Position numbers and translations under genes: made by a program. A stretch of DNA of 64,000 nt from Mastigamoeba balamuthi (lineage: Eukaryota > Evosea > Mastigamoebida > Mastigamoebidae). Positions within the stretch are counted from its first letter, which is position 1, and every line of letters starts with the position of its first letter. The stretch covers positions 404,325 to 468,324 of the forward strand of contig CACRSC010000001.1 in assembly GCA_902651635.1 (NCBI GenBank), in the 5' to 3' direction. The notes under the pieces are model-generated. The model was not told the origin of the DNA. It searched no databases and saw only the letters and a list, made by a program, of their open reading frames with translations. This document shows, piece by piece, positions 17,097 through 29,656 of the stretch.

Positions 17097-20007
17097 CTAC
17101 TTGCGCGATTGTTGCTGTTTGATGAGCTTGTCCCGCAGCGCGTAGAAACTCGCGATGTCCTCGTCCGCCTCCTTGATCCCGGTCATCACCGTGGGAGAGA
17201 GCGCAGCGGCCCTGGCCTGCATCGGCGTGGGTCCGATCTGTGCAGGCGGAGACTTCGCCGGCGACGGCACAGCTCGGACTGCTTCGACAAGTACGGCTCC
17301 CGCGACCGGCGGCGACCTGGCAACCGGCGCGGCAAAAGGCGAGGGCGACGACGAGTTTCCGCCAAAGCTCTTCTGCGACGACAGCGCAATCGGCTGCGGA
17401 GTCCTCGAGGACCCGTCTCCGGCGCTCTTTGGCCCCGTCGGAGACTGATCGGCCGTCCAGGCGTTCATCGGCATGACCGGCGGTCGCTGCTGGTCTTCCG
17501 GTGCGCTGCTCGGGGGGATCTGCCCCTCGGAGGCGCGCTTCATCACCTCGTACCACGTGCCAAAGTCAGAGGCCATCTGCTCTTTGATTCTGCGGCACAT
17601 GGACTCGAGCGTCTGCGCCCTGCGGTGCAGCTCCTGCAGCTGCGAGCTCTGGTCTCGGAAGATGGACTTCTCCGTGTCGAGGACCGTGCGTAGGCGGTCC
17701 TCCTCGGGGTCGCTGTCGGTCGTCGGCTCCTCTCCCAGGGCCGCGATGCGCATCGCCTTCTGCATCCTGTAGTGCTCGAGGCCGGCCTTGGCCTTGTTGG
17801 CCTTCTTCTGCTGCTCCTTCGCCTGGTCGGAGAGCTTCTTTGCCTCGTCGCGGACCCCCTTGAGCAGCGTCAGGTTCTCGTCAAACGCCTCCCTGTCGGG
17901 GTGCCTCGTGTTGAACTCTCGCTGCGCCTCCTCCCTCGTCTTCCCGTTGATGGAGAACTCCGCGGGCACCGCCGCGCCCGATGGCACAGCCATCCGCCCC
18001 TGCCCCTGCCCCGCGGGTATCGGCGGCGTCGCGGGCGCGGACAGCGGGCCCGCGGGCACCCTGGGCACGGCGACCCCCATCCCGGCCGCAATCGGCACGG
18101 TGGGGGAGCCCTGGCCGGGCTGCTTGGTGCTATTGAGGATGCTGACGAGCACGCTGACCTCCCTGTCGCGCTGGGAGACCTTGGCCTTGAGCTCCCTGAT
18201 GAGCTGCTGCGCGTCGTCGCTGGCCGGCTGCTTGAGCGCGGACCGCATCGAGACGATCGTGCCCTTGAGGATGCGGAAGCCCTCGTGTATCGCCTGCGGG
18301 TTGTGCAGCTGCAGGAAGGCGTCTGGCGACTGGTCCTCGACGTACGCCGTGACCAGCTCCTGTATCGTCTCGTTGTCGGGCGGCGGCGAGTGCGACGGCG
18401 CCTGCCCGCCCCCGCCCTGCGCGAGCTGCAGCCGCAGCGCCTCGATCTCCTTCTGCATCATCGCTATCTTCACGTTGGCGTCGAGCTGCTCGTTGATGAC
18501 TGCCTTGTTCGAGATGCACGCCACTCGCGCAGCGAACTTGCACGTGTCCGTTCGGTTGGGGGGGGGGGGCGAGCACGCAGAGCCAAGAGTCAGCGGGCAA
18601 TCGTTCGCAAGGAGAGAGGGGGCGCTTTGGGTTCGTTACCGACTCGACGATGGACTCGAGGGTGGGCGTGATGGTGGCGATCATCGTCGTGCGGCAGTTG
18701 CCGCCGAGGCTGTCGCGCAGCACATGCGTGATCTTGGAGTTCCTGTAGGGTATGTGCTTCTGGTTCTTCTGCAGCATCATGATCACCTGCTCCAGAAAGT
18801 GCAGCCCCTTGTTGATGTCTGCCCGCCCATAGCATCAGCATCAGCAGCAGCAGCAGTAGCAACAACAACAACAACAGAGCCAGCACCACCAGCAACGATG
18901 TCAGTCAGCACTGCGGAATGCAATGGCCGGCCTGTGGGGACGCACTGATGGCCTCGCGGAAGCGCTGACCGATGGCGCCGGTCTTGGATGCTCGCTCCGA
19001 GCCCGCCAGGTCGACGAGATGCAGCTTCGACCTGCGCACCTTCCTCCCGCCCTCAGACCGCGCCTCCAGGAACAGCGTGAAGATCTGCCCCACCCCCCAG
19101 GAGCGCCGCCCAGCCAGTCAGCAGAGTCAGCAGGGCCTCGAGGGCCTGAGGAGGAGGCAGGGGCCGCACGCAGTGCGAACGCGACGACGCGGGGTTCATG
19201 GGAGTCTCGGCAATGGTCCTGTTGGTGTCGCCGAGGAACAGCAGCTGCGGGGGGCAGCAACAGGGCACAGAGACGCGGCTGAGAACGCGGCGAGAACCGT
19301 GGCTGCGGAGGGGCCGCGCACGTTGAGGGCGGCGTCCTCGGTGGCCACCTGGTGCATGTTGAGGTTGACAAAGTGCAGCTCGCCCTCGTCGTCGGTGCGC
19401 AGGTAGACCTTGTTGAGCTCCTCGAGCGAGTCGGCCTCCTTGTTGGTGTCGAGCAGGTCGTACGCGACCTCGTTGTAGATCTCCATGTAGCTCACGTGGC
19501 ACGTCCACTTCATGTCCGTGCGCTCGGCCATCTGGTTGAACACCAGCGAGATCGCCCGCGGTATGATCCCTCGCGAGCTGTACTTCTTCGTCCCGCCTGC
19601 CCAGCCCCGGAATCAGCGCAGGAGGAAAAATCACAGCAGAGATTTGTGGAACTGGCAGATATCAATCACAGCAATATCCCCCCGCCGGGCGGATATCAGG
19701 CGCTTTTACCGGTTATGGTCCACGTCTTGCCGCTGCCCGTCTGGCCGTAGGCGAAGATGGTCGCGTTGTAGCCGTCGACGGCGCTCATCACCACGCGCTG
19801 GGCGGCGCCCTCGAACACCTCCTCCTGCGTGGCGTCGGGCCCGAAGACGCGCTCGAACGCGAACGTCGGCGGCTCCGCGTGCGTCGAGTCGGGGTTGTGG
19901 ACCGTCAGGCGCCGGCTGTCGCGCGAGAGCGTGAACGCGTCCGTAAACGAAGACTCGTGCGGCCGTATGCGCATGTAGACGTTGATGTGCCCGCCCTCGT
20001 CCGCCAT
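17097..20007 (-). CDS. Kinesin-9 (KIF6/KIF9 family) motor protein
   Basis: Microtubule motor of the kinesin-9 family, known from cilia and flagella. The start ATG is at 20005-20007. The motor domain shows [16 protein letters not shown] (P-loop), [25 protein letters not shown] (switch I) and [16 protein letters not shown] (switch II), then [21 protein letters not shown]. Family-specific signs are [22 protein letters not shown] and the neck [16 protein letters not shown]. Downstream are coiled coil, a conserved [16 protein letters not shown] / [12 protein letters not shown] region, Pro-rich spacers, and a low-complexity tail ending [10 protein letters not shown]. Four or more introns; one contains a run of 12 G near 18558-18569, another CAG/CAA repeats near 18838-18880. 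Confidence 0.93.
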
Positions 20008-20100
20008 TCCCGGTGGTGTGGTGTGTGTGCCCCCGCACGCCTGCAAGTCGCCCTGATGATCTGCCGGATACACGCGCCACAGCGCGCGCAGGGAGGGGGG

Positions 20101-20155
20101 AGAAGATATGCGCGGTTATAAAAATAGTGTACCAAAATATCTCTCCCCGCGTCAC
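20101..20155 (-). promoter_or_regulatory. Probable kinesin-9 promoter, TATA-like with flanking inverted repeat
   Basis: About 100-150 bp upstream of the kinesin-9 start. A TATAAAAATA stretch (+ strand 20118-20127) lies between GGGGAGAAGATAT and ATATCTCTCCCC, which are near-complementary. This AT-rich island stands out in GC-rich surroundings. Function is inferred from position and composition only. Confidence 0.4.
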
Positions 20156-20296
20156 AGATGACGTTCGAGCGCCTTGTGACAGATAAACTCGCAAGACAAG
20201 AGGAGGGGCGGCAGGTGCAAGCCAAAGAAAGAAAACGTAATGGAATTTTGCTTGGACACTCGCCAACGCCGTTGACTACTATAACCACGGTGCACT

Positions 20297-22139
20297 CTAC
20301 GCCGCGAACTGGCAGAACGACCGCAGCCTGGCCGCGTGGCGCTCTGGCACCTTGAACTGCGACACGCACATGTAGAACTCGCGGATGATCTCGTAGACCG
20401 CCTGCTCGAGGTCTGCGCGACAAACGCAACGCCCACGGCCGTCAGAGCGGCGGCAACGCACAGAGACAGCAGAGGGAAGAGAAGGCCGCACGGTGCCTGA
20501 GCTCGAAGAGGTGGCCGTCGATGAGCACACGGCGCTGGTACGCCTGCGCGGCGCCGCAGCTCTCGACGCGCTGGTCGATGGCCTCGAGGCAGTCGAGGAA
20601 CGTCATCAGCGTCGACTCGAGCGAGTTGGACAGCTGCAGCGTCCCGTACCTGTCCTCCGTCCGCGACCTCGCCACCAGCGCGGCCAGACCTGCCAAGCCC
20701 GAGGCACGGAGCGAGTGGTCAGAGAAGCTCCCTCCCAGGGCAGTGCACGCGGGTCGGCGGGGCAGCGACTACGGACTCTGAATCGACCAGACCTGCAGCT
20801 GGAAGTCGCAAAACGCGAGGCTAAACGGAGACGGCTTGCGCTTCTGCATGAACTGCGGTGTGAGGGCGGCCACGACGCGGTCGCCCTGCCCGCTGATGAT
20901 GAGCCTGCAACAGCGAGAGTCAGCCTCTGCGAGTGGACAAGAGTCTTCGCCGCCCGGGCACGCACCTCACAAAGAGCGCGACCTTCCGCAGGAGGAACAG
21001 GGCTATCTCCTTGGGGCCCCTGGGCATGGGCTGTGCCTGCTGCGCCATGTCCGCCTGGAGCGGGTCGGGCGTGATGGCCTGCGTCGCATTCAGGAGGATT
21101 CTGGTGCACGCGCGCTGCACAGCGGGCCACGAGGGCGGCTCCTTCAGCTGCGGCACTCCACCTGGGCAGACGAGAGTCCCCACGGGTGGTGAGGCCGCAA
21201 GGCAGAAACAGCAGAGAAGGGGCAAGGCAACGCGAATGCACCGTAGATCAAAGACCTCCTGGTGGTCGAGGCCTGCGTCGAGACAAACCAGAGGTCCTGG
21301 AACGCCAGGTACTGCGAGAGCAACCGGTATGAGTGCCGACCTCGGCGAGCTGCGACGCGCAGCGCAGCAGGACCCCGCGCACCTTCACAGTCTGCTTGCG
21401 GGTCGTAGGGAACTCGAGCATCGGGGGCAGCAGCTCCTCGTTGTCGTGGAAGAACGAGAGCTTCTGCGGGGTGAAGCAAAACAACTTGAGTGCACAGGAG
21501 CGCTGGGCGGCAACGCAGGCAGACCTCTGTGAGGATGGCCTCCCAGAACAGGGCCGAGACATTCCAGGTGGCGTGCAGCACGATCGACGTGACCAGCGCC
21601 TGCAGGTAGACCAGCAGGAAGGAGCCCGCTGTGTGGGCGCAGCGCCCGAGCACGAGCATCGAGCACGTGCGGTTCATGACCCTCGACTCGCGCAGCAGCA
21701 GGAACGCGGCCATCGAGTACGCGACGCCCCAAGCCGTGGCGTTGACCGCTATGGCCGCTCCTCCGTACATCCTCGCCCACCTGTTTTGCTGCGGGGACGA
21801 GAAGGAGGGGGGGAGGGCATGAGTCCGTCAGGGGGACACTGGCACGCAGGCAGCAGCGACTCACCACGATGTCCGGGAAGCGGAGCACGTGCCGGCGGGA
21901 GTGCAGGAACATCAGGGCAAAGGTGGCGCCGTTGATGGCGCCGCAGCAGATGACCGCGAACGTCGAGCCCGCGGCACAGGACCTGCCCCCGCTGCAGTGC
22001 TATATCAGAAAACACGCCCCAGCCGCATAGTTACTCACGTGCAGCGCCCCGACGTCAGGCTGCTCTCCACGGCACTGCGCAGCGAGCGATGAGTGAGGGA
22101 GGAAGGAGCATTGAGAAAGGGGAAGCAAACAGCAGAGAG

Positions 22140-22173
<34 letters not shown>

Positions 22174-22665
22174 GAGCGCACTAGGAGATGAAGTAGGACA
22201 TGAAGGAGCCCGCGAGGAGGCACACGCCGACGTACTTGGCCGCGTCGCTGGCGCCGCCGAGCAGGGCGCCCGTCGGGGGGTTCTGGACTGCAGTACCGGA
22301 ACGTTCAGAGCCAACACACCCCGAGGCGAAACCGAACCCCCATGAGAGAAGCCCCCAACCCCAAACGCACAGCGGCAGACCCAGACGAGGCTGAAGGCCC
22401 ACAGCACCAGCAGCACCATCAACACGAACAGCCCATTGAACAGCGCGGACGTCCGGGGACCTGCGAGGGGACCAGAGAGTGTCAGAGTTGTATGGACGAC
22501 GCCCGAGTGGGCTGATCAGAGGGGGCGCGGACCGTAGATGACGAAGAGGGGCAGGAAGAACACCAGGAAGGTCGCCACAGTCCAGAAGATCTGCGGCAGC
22601 AGCTTGAAGTTGTACGACTCGGAGAAGAAGCTGCACGCGCGCGAAAAACGCTCTGCGCGGTCCAT
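20297..22665 (-). CDS. NDC1: Transmembrane nucleoporin NDC1
   Basis: Integral nuclear-pore membrane protein that anchors the pore and, in several lineages, the spindle pole or centrosome. The proposed ATG at 22663-22665 starts MDRAERFSRACSFFSES. The first half has about six hydrophobic segments (IFWTVATFLVFFLPLFVIYG; VGVCLLAGSFMSYFIS; STFAVICCGAINGATFAL; LVYLQALVTSIVLHATW). The C-terminal half matches NDC1 in order: QYLAFQDLWFVSTQAS, PSWPAVQRACTRILLNAT, GLAALVARSRTEDRYGTLQ, LMTFLDCLEAIDQRV and the final region ending RLRSFCQFAA. The gene is cut by many short introns, one with a GA repeat. The start is less certain than the rest. Confidence 0.82.
22143..22170. repeat. GA dinucleotide microsatellite in an NDC1 intron
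   Basis: About 14 uninterrupted GA units within an intron of the NDC1 gene. Simple repeat, likely length-polymorphic. Confidence 0.9.
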
Positions 22666-23011
22666 CGCTCTCGCCTCGCCAAGCAGCAAAAGAAGTTCAG
22701 ACGAATATCTGGGGCAAGATTCTTCCCGCCAGAAATTTTTCCGGGGTTTTGGCGCAATGACTAGTGACGTCATTACTCTTGGCACGCGGTACAAACCAGG
22801 CTGTATAAGGCGCAACACGACCCGTTCCGCATGATTCAGCGATAGAAGGCAAGAGACACCGACGACTCCATATTCCTTGTTCGCGCCATCAAAGGGAGAA
22901 CACAACGCCATGGCGAATCTCTCGCGTGTGTGGCCAGCAGGCTCCGTGATTTACAGGCCGGCGGCACAAATGAGTTTCGGCAAGGGAATAGAATAACGTG
23001 AATTACGCTCG
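22666..23011. promoter_or_regulatory. NDC1 upstream region with CRE-type palindrome
   Basis: 346 bp between the NDC1 start and the 3' end of the receptor kinase. It holds a full TGACGTCA palindrome at 22765-22772, about 100 bp upstream of the NDC1 ATG. Nearby are TTCCCGCC and TTTTGGCGC motifs resembling E2F sites (22720-22755) and an AATATCT/AGATTCTT-type AT-rich patch. No coding sequence recognised. Confidence 0.4.
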
Positions 23012-26000
23012 TTACGATGACTGCGAGTTGTCTCCCGCAGGGGCAGCACCCTCGTCCTCGCTTTCCGAGAAGGAGAACGACTCTGTCGTGTTGCCGAACA
23101 GCGTCTGCGTCTGCGTGGCGTCCTCCGAGGGCTTCTTCTCGACAAGGGTGGTCCCCTTGATCTGCTGCAGGCATTTCCGGGTGAACGGAAGGGCATCTGT
23201 CGCCCCCGCGATCATCTGGAGCGAGAGGAACGACCTGTTCCTCGGCATCACTCGCTCCTTCTTCGTGTCCTTCTTGCAGTGCCCCAGCTTCGCCAGGAGC
23301 TGGAAAAACTCTGGCCTGAGAGGAGACGCAGCAATGAGTTGCGCAGTTGCGTTGCTAAGGGAAGGAAACGGGTACCTGTTTTCCGGTTTTTGGTCCCAGC
23401 AGCCAGTGATGATCAATTTGTACGAGGCGGGGCACGCCTCTGGTATTGTTGGCCTGATCCCCTTGATCACCAAGTCGGGCAGTTCGAACAAGGACACGTT
23501 CGGCCACGAAACCTCGCCAGCAGCCATTTGCCACATCAAAATTCCAAACGCGTAAACATCGACCTGAAGCACAAGTTCTGGTGTGAGCTGCGTGGACAGA
23601 GATGCCGCAGGAAGATACCTTGTTGTTGTAGGATGCTCTCATGAGTATCTCGGGCGCCATGAACAGCGGGGTCCCGATGCCTACAGTGTGGTCGTAGAAC
23701 CGTTTTGAGTCCTCGACGTTCTTTGCAGTTCCAAAATCGCCCAGCTTGCAGTTGACTCGCGCCCTGCACGAAGGCGAGACAACCATGACATTTGAAGGCT
23801 TGAGGTCCCCTGGAGGCGGTGTCAGCGCTTCCAGCGTGCCAATTGCCAACGGGGCTCACTGTACAGAATGTTGTTCGCGTGCAAGAACGACATCGCCTCG
23901 CAGAGGTTGTGCGCAAACCTTAGCTGCAATCGTATGGGAATCGAGTACTTGAAGAGGAAGTTCTGTAGGGACCCCATCTCCATTATCTCCGAGCATATGC
24001 ACAGCTTCCCGGGCACCCTGCTGGCACCGACAAACTCAACGATGAACGGGTTGCGGAGGCGCTTGTACAGGTCGACCTCCTTGTGGAACGACTCGAGGTC
24101 CCTCTGCGTCAGCTGGTCCTGTCGCCTTAGCACCTTGACAGCGACCATTCGCTTCTTGTACACGCCGCGGTACACGACGCCGAACGCGCCAACGCCGAGC
24201 GGGGCCGTGTCGATGATGATCTCGTCAGGGTCCAGAAGCTCGCTGATGGCCCCTTGCAGGTTGATCGACAGGTACTTGCAGACGGGGGTGGCGCCCCCAG
24301 CGAGGGGCGCGACGACCATCTTAATCCTCCGCTTGACGCTCGTGGTGTAGTTCAGCTTTATCTGCACGCCGAACACGAAGCCGCGGCCCGGGGCGATGAC
24401 GGCCGTACCGGGTGTTGCGGTTATCTCGAACGCTGAGCCCCCTTCCGGGAGGAAGAGCGACACACTGACGGGAACTCTCGATGTGTTCGTTATGGTGAAT
24501 GATTCTTCCACAGCCTGCTGCACTGTGAGTCTGCGTGAGGGTGGGGGGGGAATAACCTGAGCGACCGGGCACGTCTCGAGGGGCGCGAGTCCGAACAGCA
24601 GCTCGCTCTTGGTCACGTTCACTCCAATGGCCCTCAAGGCCTCGTCCAAAATAGCTGCGGGAGCCTGTTCGCTCTGTTCCAGCTCCTCCTCGTGCAGCGG
24701 CCACACTCCAGCAGGTGATGAATCCCTCTTGCAGTTGTGATGGTACTTCATCCACGCAACGGCGGCGAGAACTGCGATCACGAGAACCAAGAACACCACC
24801 ACGGACATTGCAATGGCCACCCGCTTCCCGACCGGCATCGACTCGTGCGGCTCAACTGTTCGATAATACATGCGGAACCCGTGGCCAGACGCGGCGAACC
24901 CGCTTTGAAACGCGATGGCGAAGCCTCCAGCGTCGATGGTGAAGCCGCTGGTGGCGAAGCTGTCCCCCCGGGACAGGGAGACGCTCGACTGTCCCGGTCC
25001 CGGGAGCATCAGCTGCACTCGGTCTCCGTAGTTGAGGTCTAGCCACGAGAAGACGATCCTCACGGGGAGGTTGGAGTGCGGCCGTATGTTCCACACACAC
25101 TTGATCGCCCGCGCATACATGGCCTCGCTCTGGCTCTTGGCGCCCTCGTCCGAGGCAATCATGCCGTTCTCGCCGTTGAGCGTTATCTCGGCGTCGCACC
25201 CGTGAGAGCAGTCGGGGAAGAACCTCGTCGAGGGGCAGAGACACCGCCCCGTCTCCGGGTCGCAGGTGCTGTTGCCCTTGCACGGAGCCAGGGCTCCTGT
25301 CCACTGAGAGCCCGCCGGCAGCGCGCAATGCGTGGCCACAGAGCAGTTCTCCCACGGCATCACGAGCAGCGGGGCGCACCCGAGCAGCGAGTGCGACGAG
25401 TCGTTGGCGAAGATGCACACCGAGTAGGTGCCGGGCACCATGAAAATCGGCAGGGAGATGTTGCCATACACGGCCCCGAGGAAGTCGCGGTATATCTGCG
25501 TCCCGTCAGGCCGCACGAGGACGACCTGCTGCCTGCCGCTGGCCGAGCCAGGGGCTATCTCGAACCGCGACTGGAACACGTTGCCGGGGCAGAGGCGCAG
25601 CGAGCCCCTGTCCCATCGAACCTCGCAGTTCTCCCCGACCCAACCGTCGCTGCACTCGCACCCGCCCGCGGACCCCAGGCAGCGGCCGCGCGGGGCCGCG
25701 CAGGCGGCGCTGCACCCGGGCACGCGGCACTCCCACTGCAGGTGCACCACCGCGTCGTCGTACGCGGCCGCGGGCGTGCCGCTGCCCTCGAACGAGAACG
25801 CGAGCCTGACGACGGCGACCACGTGCTCTGTGCAGTTCTTCCACAGGGCGAACCGCGCGGGCGCCAACGGCACGATCCCCGCGGCGGGCAGCGACAGCCC
25901 AAACGAAGAATCGAGCGCCGCGGGCGACAGCCGGGCCTGCGAGGCGGGGTCCATGCAGACGTACGACCCCGCGGGCTGCAGCACCCGCGCGAGCACCGAC

Positions 26001-26272
26001 ACGCACACGCGGTACGACACGGCCGAGGCGTTGGCGCCCGACAGCGACCACGTCATGCTGACAGCGCCGCGCGCGACGCCGACGGCGAGCGGGGCGCCGG
26101 CCGCGGTCGTCGACCTCCCGGCCACGACCAGCGGCACCGCCTGCGCCGCGCCCGCGTCGGGCGCCGCCTCCATGTCGACGCGGACGGGCGCGTACGCGGC
26201 CCCGGCCCCAGAGAAGCGCGACAACACGACGGCGACGGCGACGACGGCGACCGCGAGGGCGTTGGGGCGCAT
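23012..26272 (-). CDS. Single-pass receptor kinase of the TKL group with EGF-like and CUB-like ectodomain
   Basis: Start ATG at 26270-26272 with a signal peptide (MRPNALAVAVVAVAVVLS). The ectodomain has an N-terminal beta-rich part, two EGF-like Cys clusters (GGCECSDGWVGENC; NSTCDPETGRCLCP) and a CUB-like module (AIKCVWNIRP... GDRVQLMLPG... GFRMYYRT). A transmembrane helix follows (IAMSVVVFLVLVIAVLAAVA), then an intracellular Ig/MSP-like beta domain (VEESFTITNTSRVPVSVSLF). The kinase has LGVGAFGVVYRG, VAVKVL, RDLKPSNVMV across an intron, DFGTAKN, and APEILM, and ends with a Ser/Glu-rich tail. The ligand is unknown. The MSP-like domain plus TKL kinase design recalls amoebozoan surface kinases. 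Substrate specificity cannot be set from sequence. Confidence 0.9.
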
Positions 26273-26697
26273 GCGATGTGGAAGCTGAGGGTGGGGGGAC
26301 GGAGGGCGGCGCAAGGGCAAAGACCGCGCAGAGGGAGGGGGAGGGGGGAAGGGGCTGGGGTTGGCTGGTCTGGGAGGTGGCCGCTGCGCTGGAGTGACCA
26401 GCCTGAGGGGCGCACACGCACAAACCGCCGAGCAAAAAGGTCTTTCAGGATTATCCGAGTTTCGATCCCGTTTTTTCCAGATTTCATTTCGTCACAATCC
26501 ACCCGCTGCAGATCCGGCCACCACGTCCCAGCCACCCGGTTCGACTCTCTTGCGGAAATCACACGCCGGAGGGTGCGCCGTGGGGCACGCCCTCGGACGC
26601 ACCCCCGCTGCGGGCGGTGGGAATGGCGGGATATTGCACCTGCGAGGTCTGGAAAATCTCCTAACGTCAGCGGCGGAAGGCACTGCAAATTGTGTAC
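26273..26697. promoter_or_regulatory. Divergent intergenic region (receptor kinase / TFIIF-beta-like gene)
   Basis: About 425 bp between divergent starts. The receptor side is G-rich; the middle (26430-26530) is AT-richer, with T runs. No gene recognised. A tRNA-like B-box fragment near 26458 was examined and rejected. Confidence 0.4.
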
Positions 26698-28941
26698 ATG
26701 TACTCGCCCGAGGAGGGCGAGCTCGGTGGCGACGACGGGGGCATGGATGCCCCCGCCGACGTCGTCGACGACCGCGCGGCCGCCGCGCAGCAGCAGCAGC
26801 AGCAGTCTCCGGGCCGCAGCGCCGTCTGGATCGCGCGGCTGCCGATGGGCCTCACGCACGAGGTCCTCTCGCGCATCGGCATGTCCGCGCCGTCGCCCTC
26901 GGACGCCATCCTGCAGCGCCCCGCGCATCCCACCGCCACCATCGTCTTCAGCTCGGGTCTCGTACGGTTCCGCCGCCGCGTTTTCGACACCGCGGTGCAC
27001 TGTTGAGGTTTTTTTGTTTTTTTTACGACGGGCCCGTGTCGCTGAGCAGCTGCTCGCTGCGGGCGGGGTTCGCTTCACGCCTGCGCACACGTCTGCGCGC
27101 GCGAGGAGGGGGTCCCCCTCGCCTTTTTCTCGGTTTTTCTCTCCCCCTCCCCCACTGCCGGTGCCCTCAGGCATCCCATCCGGCTTTTTTCTCAGCTGCG
27201 CAATCGCACGCACCTCCCTGCTGCGGCCACGCACGCGCGCGCGTCATAAACGCAAGCTCGTGCATGTTCGCAGTGGAGCTGCGCTCTGGCGGACCCACCC
27301 GTCGCGGCGTGTGTATGCAATTTCCTGTGGAATTCGCCCCCTCCCCCCCCATCCCCCGCGCTCCCTCGACGTGGCGGAAACAAACAAATTAACCAAAACG
27401 ACGCGCCCCCCGCCGGCGACGCCACGTCACGTCCCCGCCGGGAGCAGGACGGGGTGTTGACGATCGGCGACAGCAAGCACGAGTTCAAGCTGACGCACCT
27501 CGAGCGCACGGCCCAGCGCGAGATCTACGAGTCGCGCGTCGTGCACGCGACGGGCCGCTCGGCCTCGCGCGCGCTGGGCGGCCGCTCGGCCGACGCCTCG
27601 CCCGAGGCCTACACGCCGGGCGGCGGCCCGTGCCCGGCGGCGGCCACGACCGAGTTCGCGACCTCTGGCGACGCGCACTGGCTGCAGCTCTCGGCGTCGG
27701 TGGGGACGGCCGTCTGCAAGGTGGCGTTCGAGGGCCCCGTCAACGGCAGCATGATCAAGCGCATCGGCGACGACGCCGGCAAGGTCGCCCACTCGCGCAG
27801 GGTGGCGCTGCTCAACAGCGCCTCGGTCGACGTGACGCCGCTGCGCGCGTCGGGGCCGTCCAAGGGCGGCGTGCTGCGGCCGATGCGCGGGGGGCGCGGG
27901 CGAGGGGCCCACGCGGGGCGCGGGGCGCTGACGGTCACCGCGGCCGCGCACATCGCGGCGCTGCGCAACGCCACGGCGCCGGCGGTCGACCCCAGCGCGC
28001 GCCCGGCGCTGCTGCACGCCAACAAGAACCGCGCCATACGCCTGCCGGGCGCCGACGGCTCGTCGAGGTCCAGCGGCTCGATGGGCAAGCGGCGCCCCAT
28101 GACCCTCGGCGACTTTATGCGCGAGACCGACTCGGCGTCCACCCCGCCGCCGCCCGCCGCGGCCCCGCAGCCAGCCGCCGCGGGCTCTGCGGCGGCGCAG
28201 GCCGAGGGGCCGACGCCGGTGCCGCCCGAGGCGACGCCGCCGGCCGTGTCGCCCGCGCGGACCCCCAATTCCAACGCCAATCCGGTGGCTGCCGCGACGC
28301 CTGCTGTCGCTGCGCCCCCGCCTGGACTTGGCACCGCCGCCGCTTCCCCTGCCCCTGCCCCTGCCCCTGCCGCAGCACCAGCGCCAGCAGCAGCAGCAGC
28401 AGCCGCCCCTGCACAGCCGGTGCAGTCGATGCAGCAGCAGCAGCAGCAGCAGCAGCAGAGGGCGGAGGTGGCGGACGCGAGGATGGAGGCGGGGATGGAG
28501 GAGAGCCCGCCGCGGACGGGGGACAGCGGGTACGTGCCGGGGTCGGCCGAGTCGGCGTCGGCGGTGGTGGCGATGGACGTGGGGGCCGAGGCGGAGCCCA
28601 GCACGCCCGAGAACCTCGAGGACCTCGGCGAGCCCATCGACTCGCGCGGGGAGTACGAGCGCCGCGCGAGGCTCTACGCCAAGTGCGCGCGCAAGTACGC
28701 GGCGGTGCTCGCCGAGGCCGAGGCCGTCCGCGCGCAGTTTATGAAGCTCGCCGAGAGGAGGGAGGCGGCGGCCAGCGCGGCCGAGCGCGAGCCCATCGAC
28801 CGCGAGATCCTCGAGACGTACGAGCGCCGCGGCACCGACGACGAGGAGAGGCGCGCGAGGCTCACACAGATGCGCCAGGCGCTCGTCAGCGCGCGGGCCT
28901 CGATGCAACGATACGTCGACGAGACGATTCCGCACTTCTGA
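26698..28941 (+). CDS. Probable RNA polymerase II factor, TFIIF-beta/ELL-like
   Basis: Two exons in phase (26698-26961 and 27448-28941) give 585 aa. The N-terminus is acidic with a short Gln run. The motif SAVWIARLPMGLTHEVLSRI, the exon-joined IVFSSGLDGVLTIG and SKHEFKLT resemble the N-terminal dimerisation domain of TFIIF beta (RAP30/Tfg2: VWLVRLP, then a beta-strand block). The second half of that domain may be VCKVAFEGPVNGSMIKRI. The middle is Gly/Arg-, Pro- and Ala-rich, with nine Gln encoded by CAG. The C-terminal 100 residues (EYERRARLYAKCARKYAAVL ... YERRGTDDEE) form a charged helical region resembling the occludin/ELL domain rather than a RAP30 winged helix. Nuclear role is inferred; family is tentative. 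The 486-nt intron is unusually long here. Confidence 0.5.
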
Positions 28942-29656
28942 GGGCAGCGAAATTGGCGGGGCCGCCGGCTTGTGCCATTGCTCTCTTTTGCTCCTCCTCC
29001 CCCCCACCTCGAGCTTCCTCCCACTGCCTTCGCGTGGCTCTCGGGGGGACTGCTCGCGGAGGGTGGGGCGGGGGCCGGCGGTGGGGGGGCCGGGGCAGAG
29101 GAGGCGGCACAGAAGGGGCCCCGGTGGACAGTTAGACGCAGCATTCATCCAAGCTTACGTTGAACTCCCCTTTAGCAACATCCTGTCCCTTGAGGCAGCT
29201 TATGATATCAACAGACATTGGGTTCCTCCTACACATGTGACAATTGTGTCGGACCTAGTTGGTACGGAAGGAAAAATCAGGAAAAACAAGATTATATTGC
29301 GATTGCCACAGGCGCCGCCCTCTGTCTCTTGATTGCTGCTCAGCCTGCAGCGGTTCCGCCGCGCTTTAATGATCCCTTTTGGCCACCCGAACCCAGTTTT
29401 TGTCCGCATAAGCTGCCACACCGAAATGCGGAGAAGGAAACATGGAGTCGGTGCGTGCCCTGCCCTGGATAGCATGCCGTCCGCTGCACACACCTAGTTG
29501 GAGGCACCGCGGGCTCGACCGGTGCACTACGAGATGGAGTACACGGTCATTAAGTTGCTTCCCCCACACTGAGGGCCGTCAGATCGGTTTACATCACAAA
29601 AATCCTATCGGGTCTGTTTTCCATCCCCACACCGCTTACTCGTCGCTGCCAGCACG
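28942..29656. other. Intergenic region before the arabinofuranosidase gene
   Basis: About 715 bp. The first 200 bp is G/C-rich with long G runs. From about 29150 the composition drops to near-balanced, and I see no gene. It should contain the promoter of the downstream gene. Confidence 0.45.

Noticed and set aside
26440-26550. tRNA gene suggested by GTTTCGATCCC and GGTTCGACTCTC
   Set aside because: No A box at the right distance, no complementary T-stem or acceptor stem.
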